DNA from: Bacillus massilioanorexius
GTDB taxonomy: Bacteria; Bacillota; Bacilli; Bacillales; DSM-1321
Direction of reading: 5' to 3'
Assembly (NCBI RefSeq): GCF_902374955.1
Contig: NZ_CABKRX010000043.1
Span: forward strand, 27,967 to 91,966
Length of the DNA stretch: 64,000 nt
Part shown: positions 18,658-27,955 of the stretch, one piece after another
Numbering within the stretch: the stretch's first letter is position 1
Layout of the letters: each line of letters starts with the position of its first letter
Made by a program: the position numbers and the translations under genes
The notes under the pieces: model-generated
Databases searched by the model: none
Seen by the model: the letters and a program-made list of their open reading frames with translations, nothing else
What the model was told of the DNA's origin: nothing

Positions 18658-18991
18658 CAAATGTACCCTCCAGAATCTTAATAATCTTTATAATACAGTA
18701 ATCATAACAAAGATTTCTTTCAACTCCAACATATAAGAAAAGCATAAGTGTCTTAGTCAACTCTGATTAGCTAATAAAGTACTATTTTTCATCAGAAACC
18801 AAACCTAATGAACTACCATTATCTAAAATAACTCAAAGTAAAATAGTTATTTAGTTATATTAAAATCTCTTTTTAATGAGAGAAGAAAAACTATTATATG
18901 TCTTTATACATTGTCTAATGATAAATAAAAATCTATAATAGTATTTATTTCATATATTGTTAAATATTGAAAAGGGGACGATATAACTATT
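18658..18991. other. Intergenic region between divergent ytpP and the chemoreceptor
   Basis: This 334-bp AT-rich stretch holds the ytpP ribosome site at its left edge. At the right edge AAAAGGGGACGATATAAC lies 4-21 nt before the chemoreceptor ATG, giving an unusually distant Shine-Dalgarno site. No RNA structure or gene is seen. Confidence 0.5.
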
Positions 18992-20971
18992 ATGAAATCT
19001 ATCCGAGCAAAAATTATTTTTATTCTACTACTTTCAACGATTGGAATGATTTTATTTTTTACTATTCATACCATTTCAAACAACTTAAAAAATCAAAAAG
19101 AGAAAGAAATTCAAGCTTTATCTGAAGCTGTTATTATTAGTAAAGAAATTAAAATTGGAATGACGCAATTTCTAAGAAATCAGCAACAATACATATTAAA
19201 TCCTCAAGAAAAAATATCGAAACAAGTAATAACTGAAATTGAACAAATGGAAAAGAGTACGAAAAACTTTAATAAAAAATTTAGTAAAAATAAAGACCTA
19301 AAAAAACATATACATGCTATTGAACAAGGAATCTTAGAATACCAATTAAATTTCAAAACGTTAGATGATAAATATAAAGAAATTGGTTATAATCCGAACG
19401 AGGGACAGCGTTTAGAAACAAATCAAGCAGCTAAACAATTCATTCTTCTTACTAAAAAAGAAAAAAAGCAAGCTATTGAGAAGCAATTTGATTCATTAAG
19501 AACGCTAGAAAATCTCTATTACTTAACAAAAAATGGAGATATATACATTCAATTTACTAATAATTCTAAAAAATTGGATAATGATTTAAAATCAATCCCT
19601 TCTATTCAAGATCAGTTCAATCAGTACTTATGGAATTTTTATATAACCATCGCAACATATCAAGAAACAGATAGATTCATGGATAAATTTGATCATAGTA
19701 CTAAAACGATTGAATCCGAAGTTTCTTTATTAGAAAAAGAGGTTTCTGCTCAAAAAAAGTCACTGCAACTGTCATTAGATAAGAAAAAAAATCAGCTTTC
19801 AACTCTTCTTTTTATACTAAGTTTAGCTATAGTATTTCTTCTTTTACTTATTGGATATCTCTTAACGACTTCCATACAAAAATCTATTCATCAATTAAAA
19901 GAGGGTGCAGAAAAAATAGGTGCTGGCAATCTAAGTTATAGGGTTGATGTATCAACGAAGGATGAGATTGGAGAACTCGCTCATACATTTAATGATATGG
20001 CTAGTAAAATGGAAAACACCGTAAGACATGTTTTACAATCAGCGGAACAATTAAATTCAGCATCCCAACAACTAGCTGCTATTTCTGAGGAGACAACAGC
20101 TCAATCAACTGAAGTTCATGCTGCTATCAAACAAGTAGCTGTTGGAGCCACTCAACAAACTAGTAAACTTGAAGATGGAACAGAAATTGTCAATCAAGTA
20201 TCATTAGCTATTCATGAATCAGAAACCTTAAGTAAAAATATCTTTGAAACAGCAACATTGACAGAAAAACAAGGGCAGACTGGGATTGAGATCATTAACG
20301 AACTTGAAAATATATCTAAACAGTTTTTATATTTGGCAAATCATGTAACTACACAAGTACAGCAAGCAGCTGCAAAATCGACTAATATTTCTAGTATTGT
20401 TTATACGATACAAGAAATAGCTGAAAATACGAATTTACTTGCTCTAAATGCTGCTATAGAATCAGCGAGAGCTGGTGAAGCCGGAAAAAGTTTTGCAGTC
20501 GTTGCTAGCGAGGTAAGAAAGTTATCCGAAAGAACGAAAACGGAAGCTTTACATATTCAACAATTAATTAATGCGATGAATAATCAAATGAACATTCTTT
20601 TAGCCGATTCTGAAAAGTTTAATGAATATAAAGAGACACAAAGTCAATCAGTTATGTCTACTAAGCAAGCTTTTAATACAATCGTTCATTTTATAATGCA
20701 AATTACAGAAAAAATGAAACAAATTCAAAATTCCATTCATGATATCCATCAATCTAATCGTAACCTTGATGGGAAACTGAAAGACATTTATCTTATTTCT
20801 GAACAATCCACTTCCGTATCAGAAGAAGTAAGCGCATCAAGTGAAAGCCAGCTTCATGCAATATCGCAAGTAAGTGAAGCAGCCACACAACTTAGTTTCA
20901 TAGCAAATGATTTACAAAATACAATTAGTTCATTTCATATTCATTCACACGAAGATTCCTTAGATAAATGA
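18992..20971 (+). CDS. Methyl-accepting chemotaxis protein
   Basis: A transmembrane chemoreceptor of 659 residues: TM1 (about 7-27), an extracellular, mostly helical, Lys/Gln-rich sensor region (about 28-268), TM2 (about 269-294, LSTLLFILSLAIVFLLLLIG), HAMP (about 291-345) and a cytoplasmic signalling coiled coil. The hairpin tip EIAENTNLLALNAAIESARA (about 476-495) is the conserved CheA/CheW contact. The ligand is unknown, as the sensor region resembles no domain I can name. The GGGG run lies about 14 nt from the ATG, so initiation may be weak. It is monocistronic, far from other chemotaxis genes, and ends at a strong hairpin. Confidence 0.93.
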   Translation: MKSIRAKIIFILLLSTIGMILFFTIHTISNNLKNQKEKEIQALSEAVIISKEIKIGMTQFLRNQQQYILNPQEKISKQVITEIEQMEKSTKNFNKKFSKNKDLKKHIHAIEQGILEYQLNFKTLDDKYKEIGYNPNEGQRLETNQAAKQFILLTKKEKKQAIEKQFDSLRTLENLYYLTKNGDIYIQFTNNSKKLDNDLKSIPSIQDQFNQYLWNFYITIATYQETDRFMDKFDHSTKTIESEVSLLEKEVSAQKKSLQLSLDKKKNQLSTLLFILSLAIVFLLLLIGYLLTTSIQKSIHQLKEGAEKIGAGNLSYRVDVSTKDEIGELAHTFNDMASKMENTVRHVLQSAEQLNSASQQLAAISEETTAQSTEVHAAIKQVAVGATQQTSKLEDGTEIVNQVSLAIHESETLSKNIFETATLTEKQGQTGIEIINELENISKQFLYLANHVTTQVQQAAAKSTNISSIVYTIQEIAENTNLLALNAAIESARAGEAGKSFAVVASEVRKLSERTKTEALHIQQLINAMNNQMNILLADSEKFNEYKETQSQSVMSTKQAFNTIVHFIMQITEKMKQIQNSIHDIHQSNRNLDGKLKDIYLISEQSTSVSEEVSASSESQLHAISQVSEAATQLSFIANDLQNTISSFHIHSHEDSLDK

Positions 20972-21052
20972 GAAAAGAAGCTAAGCATATCAGCTTTTTT
21001 AGAAAGTAGTAAAAACACACAAAAAACATAACATTTTTTAAAATCAAAAACG

Positions 21053-21097
21053 TAGGGCTTCTCAAAAGGGATTTTAAACCCTTTTGAGACAGCCCTA
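21053..21097. terminator. Bidirectional terminator over the lipoprotein stop codon
   Basis: CTCAAAAGGG pairs perfectly with CCCTTTTGAG, extended by AGGGCT/AGCCCT. The TAG of the convergent lipoprotein gene lies in its outer stem. It serves the chemoreceptor gene and the lipoprotein operon. Confidence 0.8.
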
Positions 21098-21607
21098 TTG
21101 TTTAATGGATGAAGCGATTTTCATCATCTCTTCAGCATATTTGGTAATATCTTTCGAAGTTGTTTCAGTTGTTACCTTTACTCCACCTACTGCAATCGTT
21201 AACTCGTATTTATCTGATGAGATTTCTCGAATGGAAACCACACCTATTCTTCCTTCTTGTTTAAAGACCGTATAGTCTAAATACTGATCATTATTTTTTT
21301 CAACACTTTCTTTAATCACAGTACTAGTTTCCTTTTCATTTGGATTAATGAAAATAAGTACTGGATTATCTTTTTTCTCTAACATAATATTATATTCTTT
21401 CTCTTCTTTTACCTTATAGCCAGAAGGTAAGAAAAACTTCGTATCGCCACTTTTCGTATTCGTTTTTTTCGGAACATCCATAAACGTACTTTCTGCCGCG
21501 TCCATTGCTTTGTCTTTTTCTTCTTCAATATTCTTAGAACAAGCTGAAAGAAGCAATAATGACAAGCACACAATAAGGAGAAAAGAAAGTCTTTTCCTTA
21601 CTCTCAT
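21095..21607 (-). CDS. Predicted lipoprotein of unknown function
   Basis: A 170-residue protein with a signal peptide (RVRKR followed by FLLIVCLSLLLL) and lipobox LSAC, with the lipidated cysteine at residue 23, so it is an extracytoplasmic membrane-anchored lipoprotein. The mature part has a Lys/Glu-rich linker and a small globular domain (FFLPSGYKVKEEKEYNIML onward) that I do not recognise. The ATG at 21607 has GAGGTG 7 nt upstream. It begins 15 bp after the DUF84 gene and is the last member of the ytoP-DUF84-lipoprotein operon. The stop codon lies inside the terminator. Confidence 0.8.
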   Translation of the reverse strand: MRVRKRLSFLLIVCLSLLLLSACSKNIEEEKDKAMDAAESTFMDVPKKTNTKSGDTKFFLPSGYKVKEEKEYNIMLEKKDNPVLIFINPNEKETSTVIKESVEKNNDQYLDYTVFKQEGRIGVVSIREISSDKYELTIAVGGVKVTTETTSKDITKYAEEMMKIASSIKQ

Positions 21608-21622
21608 ATATTTCCACCTCAT

Positions 21623-22144
21623 CTAATCCATACTATTATAGCCCTTGTATTCATATTGACCCATAAGCATTTTCATAATATGCTCAAACATTTGGCTTCT
21701 CGTTATCGCTTCATTCGTAAAAATGCCTATAGCTCCTTCTTTTTTTCGTATATTTTTTTGTTTTGTAAAGTCATCCATTATCGGACCAAGTTCTTCCCCT
21801 AATAAGAGTCTTTCTGTAATTTCTTTTGGTAATGGAATTCTTGCTCCTCCAGCTATAATAGGTTCTTTTCCATCTATTACTAATGCTCCCCAATTACATA
21901 AAAATAATCCGTATGAAGTTTGAACGACTCCACCTTCTAAGCCAATACCTATTTGAGCTTCTGTTTCTCTCAAACATGCTTGTGCCCGATTAATAGCTCC
22001 TTGAATCGTTTCCTCATCAGAAAATGGCTGCTCCGATACACCTGAAGAGACATTCATTGGGATAATCTGATTATTTCTTCCTGTAAATGTTTTTTGGACA
22101 GCTTCAATTTTAGCTGGATTATTACTTCCAATCGCAATTTTCAT
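21623..22144 (-). CDS. DUF84 family protein, probable inosine/xanthosine triphosphatase
   Basis: A 173-residue protein of the Maf/ITPase-like DUF84 (YjjX) family. Visible motifs are IGSNNPAKIEAVQ at the N-terminus, QPFSDEETIQGAINRA, and IGLEGGVV, which carry the nucleotide and metal contacts. E. coli YjjX hydrolyses ITP and XTP, so house-cleaning of non-canonical purine nucleotides is the likely role. The start is ATG with GAGGGAT upstream. It is 3 bp from ytoP and 15 bp from the lipoprotein gene, in one operon. Confidence 0.85.
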   Translation of the reverse strand: MKIAIGSNNPAKIEAVQKTFTGRNNQIIPMNVSSGVSEQPFSDEETIQGAINRAQACLRETEAQIGIGLEGGVVQTSYGLFLCNWGALVIDGKEPIIAGGARIPLPKEITERLLLGEELGPIMDDFTKQKNIRKKEGAIGIFTNEAITRSQMFEHIMKMLMGQYEYKGYNSMD

Positions 22145-22147
22145 CGT

Positions 22148-23218
22148 TTATATCCCTCTAATAGCATCTACAGTTGCTTGATCTGTTTTTCTAACAAGTG
22201 TAACCAGTAATTCTTTTGCTGCCTCATAATCATCTACTGAAATGATAGAAGCATGAGTATGTACATATCGAGAGCATATCCCTACGAAAGCACTTGGCAC
22301 ACCATCATTACTTATATGCACTCGTCCAGCATCTGTCCCACCTTGGGATACAAAATATTGGTATGGAATGTTATTGGATTCAGCTGTATCTAAAACAAAT
22401 TCTCGAATCCCCGTATGCGTAACCATTGAACGATCAAAAATTCTAAGTAAAGCACCTTTTCCAAGCTTACCAAAAACATCCTTATCACCTGACATGTCAT
22501 TAGCAGGACTAGCATCGAGACAATAAAAAATATCTGGTTTAATCAGATTAGCAGCAGTTTGTGCTCCTCTTAATCCAACTTCTTCTTGTACAGTTGCACC
22601 AGAATATAAAATATTCGGTAATTTTTCATTTTGAACTTCTTTTAACAACTCTATAGCTAAACCGCAGCCGATACGATTATCCCATGCTTTCGCTAAGATT
22701 TTTTTCTTATTAGCCATTGGTGTAAACGGACAAATTGGAACAATTTGTTGTCCTGGCTTAATTCCAATTCTTTTTGCATCCTCGGCATCATCTGCTCCAA
22801 CATCAATAAGCATATTTTTAACATCCATTGGTTTTGAACGTTGTGTTTCATCTAATAAATGAGGTGGTATAGATGCTATTACACCAATAATTGGACCCTG
22901 ATCAGTAATAATCTGTACTCTTTGAGCAAGTAAAACCTGGCTCCACCAACCTCCTAACGTTTGAAAGCGAATAAGACCGTTGTCAGTAATGGAAGTTACC
23001 ATAAATCCTACTTCATCCATATGGCCACCGACCATAACGGTAGGTCCTGTTCCATCTCCTACTTTCACCCCGAAAATACTTCCTAATCCATCTTGAACAA
23101 TTTCATCACTGTATTTTGAAAGCTCTGAACGCATAAATTTACGAACTTCATGCTCAAAACCAGAAGCTCCTGGAAGTTCTGTTAATGTTTTATATAGATG
23201 TAAAGATTCTTGGTTCAT
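22148..23218 (-). CDS. ytoP: M42-family glutamyl aminopeptidase-like YtoP
   Basis: A cytosolic di-metal aminopeptidase of the M42/TET family, 356 residues. Visible metal and catalytic segments are VGGHMDEVGFM, AWDNRIGCGLAIEL, VQEEVGLRGA (base Glu plus metal Glu), CLDASPAND and the C-terminal VHTHASIISVDD. Family members form large tetrahedral assemblies that trim peptides released by proteases. The ATG has AAAGGAG 7 nt upstream. It heads the three-gene operon and lies next to ytzB, as in B. subtilis. Confidence 0.93.
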   Translation of the reverse strand: MNQESLHLYKTLTELPGASGFEHEVRKFMRSELSKYSDEIVQDGLGSIFGVKVGDGTGPTVMVGGHMDEVGFMVTSITDNGLIRFQTLGGWWSQVLLAQRVQIITDQGPIIGVIASIPPHLLDETQRSKPMDVKNMLIDVGADDAEDAKRIGIKPGQQIVPICPFTPMANKKKILAKAWDNRIGCGLAIELLKEVQNEKLPNILYSGATVQEEVGLRGAQTAANLIKPDIFYCLDASPANDMSGDKDVFGKLGKGALLRIFDRSMVTHTGIREFVLDTAESNNIPYQYFVSQGGTDAGRVHISNDGVPSAFVGICSRYVHTHASIISVDDYEAAKELLVTLVRKTDQATVDAIRGI

Positions 23219-23822
23219 AGTTCTACTCCTTTATTATCTGAAATGTCTTTATTTCTTTTATTTTACCGAAAGATATACCCTGACACCAACAAATTACCTG
23301 GAAATTCTATAGGATCTTGTAAAATCTTATTTCCTTTTATATGTAAAAAGAAAAGATTCATATCCGTTTTCGATCAAAAAATGTTAAATTGAAGTTGTTA
23401 CTATACTCTTGTATACTTAATAGAAGAATATAAAGAAGTTAAAACTTAAATTTATTCTGAAAATGTAATCGTTACAATTACCACCAAAAGATAAAAAAAT
23501 GAAGTGCCAACAAGTAAGGAACAGTTATGCCCTATATCCTACAGCTCCAACTAAAGTAAGACGAACAACCAAAAGTTGGTTTTTAACCTTTGGAACGATT
23601 TGATAAGCCATTGATGGAATAGGCACTCACGCTAAATAATACTACAGGATTAACACATACATTTCGTCATATTACTATTAAAAAAATCCTAATAATACTC
23701 TCTAGAATTATATATTTATAATTCAGAGTAAAAAAGACCATCCATGGTGTTACTCTCTATATTCTTTTATAAAACATGTAGATTAAGATGTTTTGCTACA
23801 AAATTGTGGGAGGAAATGAATA
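23219..23822. other. Long intergenic region ytoP-ytzB with a possible short ORF
   Basis: Over 600 bp with no standard gene. The minus strand has a 33-codon frame from a GTG at 23626 to a TAA at 23527-23525 (ATG at 23611 gives 28 codons), reading MAYQIVPKVKNQLLVVRLTL from that ATG. Its composition looks protein-like, but no Shine-Dalgarno site precedes it, so it may be a peptide or a gene remnant. The rest is AT-rich; the ytzB ribosome site is at the right end. Confidence 0.35.
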
Positions 23823-24134
23823 ATGAAATGGAAAGATTTAGCTCTTGGAGTGGCAATTGGTTTTGCATGTGGATACGCAGCAAAATGCACAGTAGAAAAA
23901 TACGCGCAGCAATCTCCTGATGAAATTTTATCAAAAGTAAAAAATGCAATGAAACAAGAAGGCAAAATTATCGGTTCTTGGATTTTAATGAAGCCTGAAA
24001 AATATGTAAAAAGCGGGCTAGAATACGATGTATTTAAAGGCGGATTAACAAAAATCACTGATGATGAGCAAAAACAATTATCATTCGTAGCAGACGCTTC
24101 AACTGGGACCGTTATTGAAATAAGTGAGCAATAG
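23823..24134 (+). CDS. ytzB: PepSY-domain protein YtzB
   Basis: A 103-residue protein. An N-terminal glycine-rich hydrophobic segment (LALGVAIGFACGYAAKC, about 6-22) probably anchors it or acts as a signal. It is followed by a PepSY-like domain with KPEKYVKSGLEYDVFKGG and FVADASTGTVIEI. PepSY domains are thought to inhibit proteases or act near the cell surface; the specific role is unknown. The start is ATG, with GGAGG 9 nt upstream. Context next to ytoP matches B. subtilis ytzB. It ends at a strong bidirectional terminator. Confidence 0.85.
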   Translation: MKWKDLALGVAIGFACGYAAKCTVEKYAQQSPDEILSKVKNAMKQEGKIIGSWILMKPEKYVKSGLEYDVFKGGLTKITDDEQKQLSFVADASTGTVIEISEQ

Positions 24135-24216
24135 CTCCAATTATACATCGAAGAACTGTGGATTAGCCCCATATTTCTTCAGTATCTTTTAGAAGATATA
24201 TCAACCATTCAAAAAG

Positions 24217-24257
24217 GCTGTGAAAAGAGATTTACTATTCTTTTCACAGCTTTTTTT
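24217..24257. terminator. Bidirectional terminator ytzB / aldehyde dehydrogenase
   Basis: GCTGTGAAAAG pairs perfectly with CTTTTCACAGC around a 12-nt loop. TTTTTTT follows on the plus strand, and AAAAA before the stem gives a U-run on the minus strand. Confidence 0.9.
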
Positions 24258-24268
24258 GAGAATTGTCG

Positions 24269-25699
24269 TTATAGCGAGAATCCTCCTAATTTCGTTTCCA
24301 AGTATTCGGCTATACCTTCTTTACCACCCTCACGACCAAGACCACTTTCTTGCATTCCTCCAAACGGAGCCGCTGCAGCTGTAGGGTTGATGTCATTAAT
24401 TCCAATTATTCCGAAATTCAACTGTTCAAAAGCTTTCATGGCTTTTGTAAGGTTATTCGTATATACATATGCAGCAAGTCCATAGTTCGTATCATTTGCC
24501 ATCTCTATAACTTCATCAAAATGCTTATAGATAATGATAGGAGCAACAGGTCCAAACGTTTCTTGACGATATATCTCCATATCCTCGATTACCCCAGATA
24601 AAATAGTTGGAGCGTAGAAAATTCCTTTATCTAGTTCATTTTCTGTCAGTCTTCGGCCACCTGTAATGACAGCAGCCCCTTTCTCAACAGCATCACAAAC
24701 CTGTCGATCAATTTTTTCGATTGCTGCCTCATCAACTAAAGGTCCAATGCTAATTCCTTCTTCTAATCCATTTCCCGCTTTTAATTGCTCTACTCTTTTT
24801 TTCAAGGTGTTAATAAATTTTTCAGCAATGGATTCATGTACAAATATTCGATTAGGACTAATGCATGCTTGACCAGTATTTAAAAATTTAACAAGAGACA
24901 CACCCTTAGCAGCATGTATTGGATCTGCGTCCTTTAAAACGATAAAAGGAGCATGCCCACCCAACTCCATTGAAACTCTTTTCACCTGCCTTGCCGCTTT
25001 TCCCGCAATCATTTTGCCGACTTCTGTTGATCCTGTAAATGTAATTTTTTTCACCGCAGGATTTTGTAAAAACTCTTCTCCTATCACTTCTGGCTGAGAA
25101 GATGATAATAAATTTACTACTCCTTTTGGAATACCTGCATCGGCACATATTTTCATTATTTCAATTGCACATAGTGGCGTTTGCTCGGCAGATTTTATGA
25201 CGATTGAACATCCAGCAGCTAATGCCGGAGCCAACTTTCTTGTAATCATAGAAATAGGATAGTTCCACGGAGTGATTGCCCCTACCACACCAACAGGTTG
25301 ATGACGAACAATAAATCTTTGGTCTAATCTCGGAGCTGGAATCGTTTGCCCATATACTCTTTTCGCTTCTTCTGCGTACCAAAGAAGGAAATCAAGTCCA
25401 TATTTGACTTCATTTCTAGATGCTTTTAAAGGTTTTCCTTGCTCAATCGTCATTAACCTAGCTAATTGTTCACTACGATCCTTCATAATGTTGTAGGCTT
25501 TGTATAAAAATTGTGATCTTTCGTATGCAGACAGAGCAGCCCATTTTGGAAATGCTTCCTTAGCCGCTACAATGGCAGCCTCGGCATCTTGCCTATTACC
25601 ATCTGCTACCTCTCCAATTTTTTCACCAGTTGCTGGATTATATACGGAAAACAATTGATTTGATACAGATTTTCTCCATTCACCATTAATGTATAGCAA
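24269..25699 (-). CDS. NAD(P)-dependent aldehyde dehydrogenase, succinate-semialdehyde dehydrogenase type
   Basis: An ALDH-superfamily enzyme of 476 residues, oxidising an aldehyde to a carboxylate in the cytosol. Visible are the cofactor segment TPWNYPISMITRKLAPALAAG, the catalytic Glu in SMELGGHAPFIV and the nucleophile Cys in NTGQACISPNR. The closest pattern I recall is GabD/succinate-semialdehyde dehydrogenase, but the substrate is not certain. The start is TTG, with GGGGGAG about 6 nt upstream. It is the most distal gene of the CoA-catabolic cluster, 100 bp after the permease, so it is possibly co-transcribed. A role in oxidising an aldehyde from the cluster's substrate is inference. Confidence 0.88.
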   Translation of the reverse strand: MLYINGEWRKSVSNQLFSVYNPATGEKIGEVADGNRQDAEAAIVAAKEAFPKWAALSAYERSQFLYKAYNIMKDRSEQLARLMTIEQGKPLKASRNEVKYGLDFLLWYAEEAKRVYGQTIPAPRLDQRFIVRHQPVGVVGAITPWNYPISMITRKLAPALAAGCSIVIKSAEQTPLCAIEIMKICADAGIPKGVVNLLSSSQPEVIGEEFLQNPAVKKITFTGSTEVGKMIAGKAARQVKRVSMELGGHAPFIVLKDADPIHAAKGVSLVKFLNTGQACISPNRIFVHESIAEKFINTLKKRVEQLKAGNGLEEGISIGPLVDEAAIEKIDRQVCDAVEKGAAVITGGRRLTENELDKGIFYAPTILSGVIEDMEIYRQETFGPVAPIIIYKHFDEVIEMANDTNYGLAAYVYTNNLTKAMKAFEQLNFGIIGINDINPTAAAAPFGGMQESGLGREGGKEGIAEYLETKLGGFSL

Positions 25700-25799
25700 T
25701 ACAATCTCCCCCTGATTCTCTCTTTACAAACTACAACAAATCATCTTTTACTAATTATACCTATATTGGTTATAAATAACATTTCAATTCATCATCTAT

Positions 25800-27182
25800 T
25801 TAGCTTGATTGCGATACTTGCTTTTCTTCTCTATATTTTTTATTATTTTTAACCCAATTTTTTTCTAAAAGTAGCCATAATACAATCCCTACTCCTAGAC
25901 CCCATGCAGCTCCTTTTGTCGCTAATACCGCTCCGATAATAACAGCAATTCCTTTTTCTAAATTACCTTTATCATTTAAAATTTCCATTGCTAAATATCC
26001 GCATAAATATCCTTGGATCATCATCGTTAATGCCATACCAATATTAATTCCTGGTTGAAAAAGAGAGACGACTGGTCCTAATAATAAAGCAAAGCTCATA
26101 CCCCAGAAAATACCGGTTGCTCCTCCCCAATAGCTCTCTACCTGTGATCGATTATTGCTCATAAAACGGTTAAGGACTAATACTTGCCCTGCAGTCCATT
26201 GAGGTCCTGATAAAGAGAGAAAAGGCATAAATAATGCTTGAATAAAATTGCGAATAGACACTATGATGCTGTTTCTACTAGCTTGAAACACTATTTTTTC
26301 ATCTACTCGAACCTCATTTGCTTTTTTCAGAAGAGAGCTTATCACCAAAACGTCCCCAAAAGCGATAATATAAGCCGCTATAGCTAAAGGAATTGCTTTC
26401 AAAAAGTATGAAAAATCAGGAAAACCAATACTAAAAACACTGTAATTTGTGAAGATTTCTCCAAGAGGTAGGGCAACAATTCCCCAGTTTATTTGAGGTG
26501 TAGAAACTTCTCCAATTATCATCCCAAATATATAAGCCAACGCAAATGGAATAGCGATTCCAAATTGAGCCACATATCTAAAAAAAGAATATTTTTCTCT
26601 AAGCGGAGCTGCCGTATTTGAAAACATCATAAAGAATCCAAAAGCTGCACCAAGCAGAATCGTAATCGGCATTGTCCATACACGTCCGTCTGCCGAAAAT
26701 TCTTTAAATACAGCCGCAAAACCAGCGCCTAATAATATACCTGCCTTTAGAGATGTAGGTAATTTTTTCACTAATACATCTGCCCCTTTAAAAATTCCCA
26801 TTAACAGAAATATCAAGGCCACAGTAAATTGCAAAGCAATTAACGCAAGAATTCTTTCTTCTCCTTCAGGAAACCCTGTTAAAAATCCAACATAGAGAGG
26901 TATACCTGCAGTAATCCACCCTGCAATAGAAGGATCACCAAAATGAGTATGAAGTAAATAAAGAAAATTATTGATTATTACAAAAGCAATCGCTAATTCA
27001 AAAGGAATACCTAAAACATCCATCATTATCGCGGTAATACTCATAGGAACTACACAAAGAATAGCTCCCTGAATCCAATCAGGAAATTCCATTTTATAAT
27101 GAATAAAAGGTAATCTGAGCTTTAACGCACCTAACATATATGGTTGTTCAGTACCATCTTTCCTTTTTTTATACATTCCCAT
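25800..27182 (-). CDS. Polytopic membrane permease (possibly NCS2/SLC23-like)
   Basis: A very hydrophobic protein of 460 residues with about 11-12 predicted membrane segments, a basic cytoplasmic N-terminus and a charged C-terminus. Features include HTHFGDPSIAGWITAG, KLPTSLKAGILLGAGFAA and AYIIAFGDVLVISSLLKK. The overall plan resembles nucleobase/ascorbate-type (NCS2/SLC23) transporters, but I see no decisive signature, so the family is uncertain. The ATG at 27182 has AAGGAGAG 6-8 nt upstream; an ATG at 27188 is too close to that site. It lies within the catabolic operon and most likely imports the cluster's substrate. Confidence 0.7.
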   Translation of the reverse strand: MGMYKKRKDGTEQPYMLGALKLRLPFIHYKMEFPDWIQGAILCVVPMSITAIMMDVLGIPFELAIAFVIINNFLYLLHTHFGDPSIAGWITAGIPLYVGFLTGFPEGEERILALIALQFTVALIFLLMGIFKGADVLVKKLPTSLKAGILLGAGFAAVFKEFSADGRVWTMPITILLGAAFGFFMMFSNTAAPLREKYSFFRYVAQFGIAIPFALAYIFGMIIGEVSTPQINWGIVALPLGEIFTNYSVFSIGFPDFSYFLKAIPLAIAAYIIAFGDVLVISSLLKKANEVRVDEKIVFQASRNSIIVSIRNFIQALFMPFLSLSGPQWTAGQVLVLNRFMSNNRSQVESYWGGATGIFWGMSFALLLGPVVSLFQPGINIGMALTMMIQGYLCGYLAMEILNDKGNLEKGIAVIIGAVLATKGAAWGLGVGIVLWLLLEKNWVKNNKKYREEKQVSQSS

Positions 27183-27257
27183 CCTCATCTCTCCTTCGAC
27201 AATTGAATTTCCTAAAGATTGGATCCTTATTTTTATAAAGTAAATCTAGTTGGAAAA

Positions 27258-27953
27258 TCATTTTACCGTTTGAGCTTTTATATCTTTCATGAAATGTAAT
27301 AATTCCTTAATGAACGAGTCCGGACTCTCTAACATAACATAATGCCCTGAACCACTGATTTCTACTATTTTCATATCAGGTTTTAACTCTTTTAACATCT
27401 CAACTGATTTACGAGGTAAAAGCTTATCCTTATCACCCAAAATGGCACAAATAGGGATTTGAAGCTTTGATAATGATACTTTACCTTCTTTATATTCCTG
27501 ACATGCTTTAAAATCTGCATAAGCAATCTCTATGGGTACGGATGCTAACTCTTTCCGCTCCTCTTCTATTAGCTCTTTACCAGCATCTTGATGATAGGAA
27601 GCATGAAACAAAGATTGTGGGTACTCCCCATTTGCTAAAGTTTCTAATAATTTTGGATGTACAGGAAGTTCATAGAAGCTAGCAGCTAGAACGACTCCTT
27701 TTATTTGATTATTTCGATTGGCTAATTCTAAAGCAATTAGACCTCCCATTGAATGTCCGATTACGATTGTATCTTCCATTATCGATTGGTCAATATATGC
27801 TGCATAATCCTGGATGGATGTAATAATGTTATACTCGTTATCACCATGACCTGGTAAATCAATGACATCATAAGAGACTCCTTTTAAATGCTCACCAATC
27901 GCTCTCCATTTATTTTTTGTGCCACCTGCACCATGAATAAATAATAATTTCAA
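27258..27953 (-). CDS. Alpha/beta hydrolase
   Basis: A 231-residue single-domain alpha/beta hydrolase. The catalytic triad is visible: nucleophile Ser68 in GHSMGG, Asp in LGDKDKLLP (about 178) and His in SGSGHYVM (about 208). The oxyanion loop is FIHGAGGTKNKW. It could be an esterase or a CoA-thioesterase releasing the acid that the neighbouring ligase activates; no residue decides between them. The start is TTG, 2 bp after the acyl-CoA dehydrogenase stop, and its ribosome site GGGGGACGG lies in the end of that gene, so it is translationally linked in the operon. Confidence 0.85.
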   Translation of the reverse strand: MKLLFIHGAGGTKNKWRAIGEHLKGVSYDVIDLPGHGDNEYNIITSIQDYAAYIDQSIMEDTIVIGHSMGGLIALELANRNNQIKGVVLAASFYELPVHPKLLETLANGEYPQSLFHASYHQDAGKELIEEERKELASVPIEIAYADFKACQEYKEGKVSLSKLQIPICAILGDKDKLLPRKSVEMLKELKPDMKIVEISGSGHYVMLESPDSFIKELLHFMKDIKAQTVK

Positions 27954-27955
27954 TT

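Noticed and set aside
18960..18985. Sigma-D-like promoter before the chemoreceptor (TAAA .. GACGATAT)
   Set aside because: The spacing is about 12-13 nt rather than 15, and the predicted start would fall at the ATG, leaving no leader. It is more likely chance overlap with the GGGGA ribosome site.
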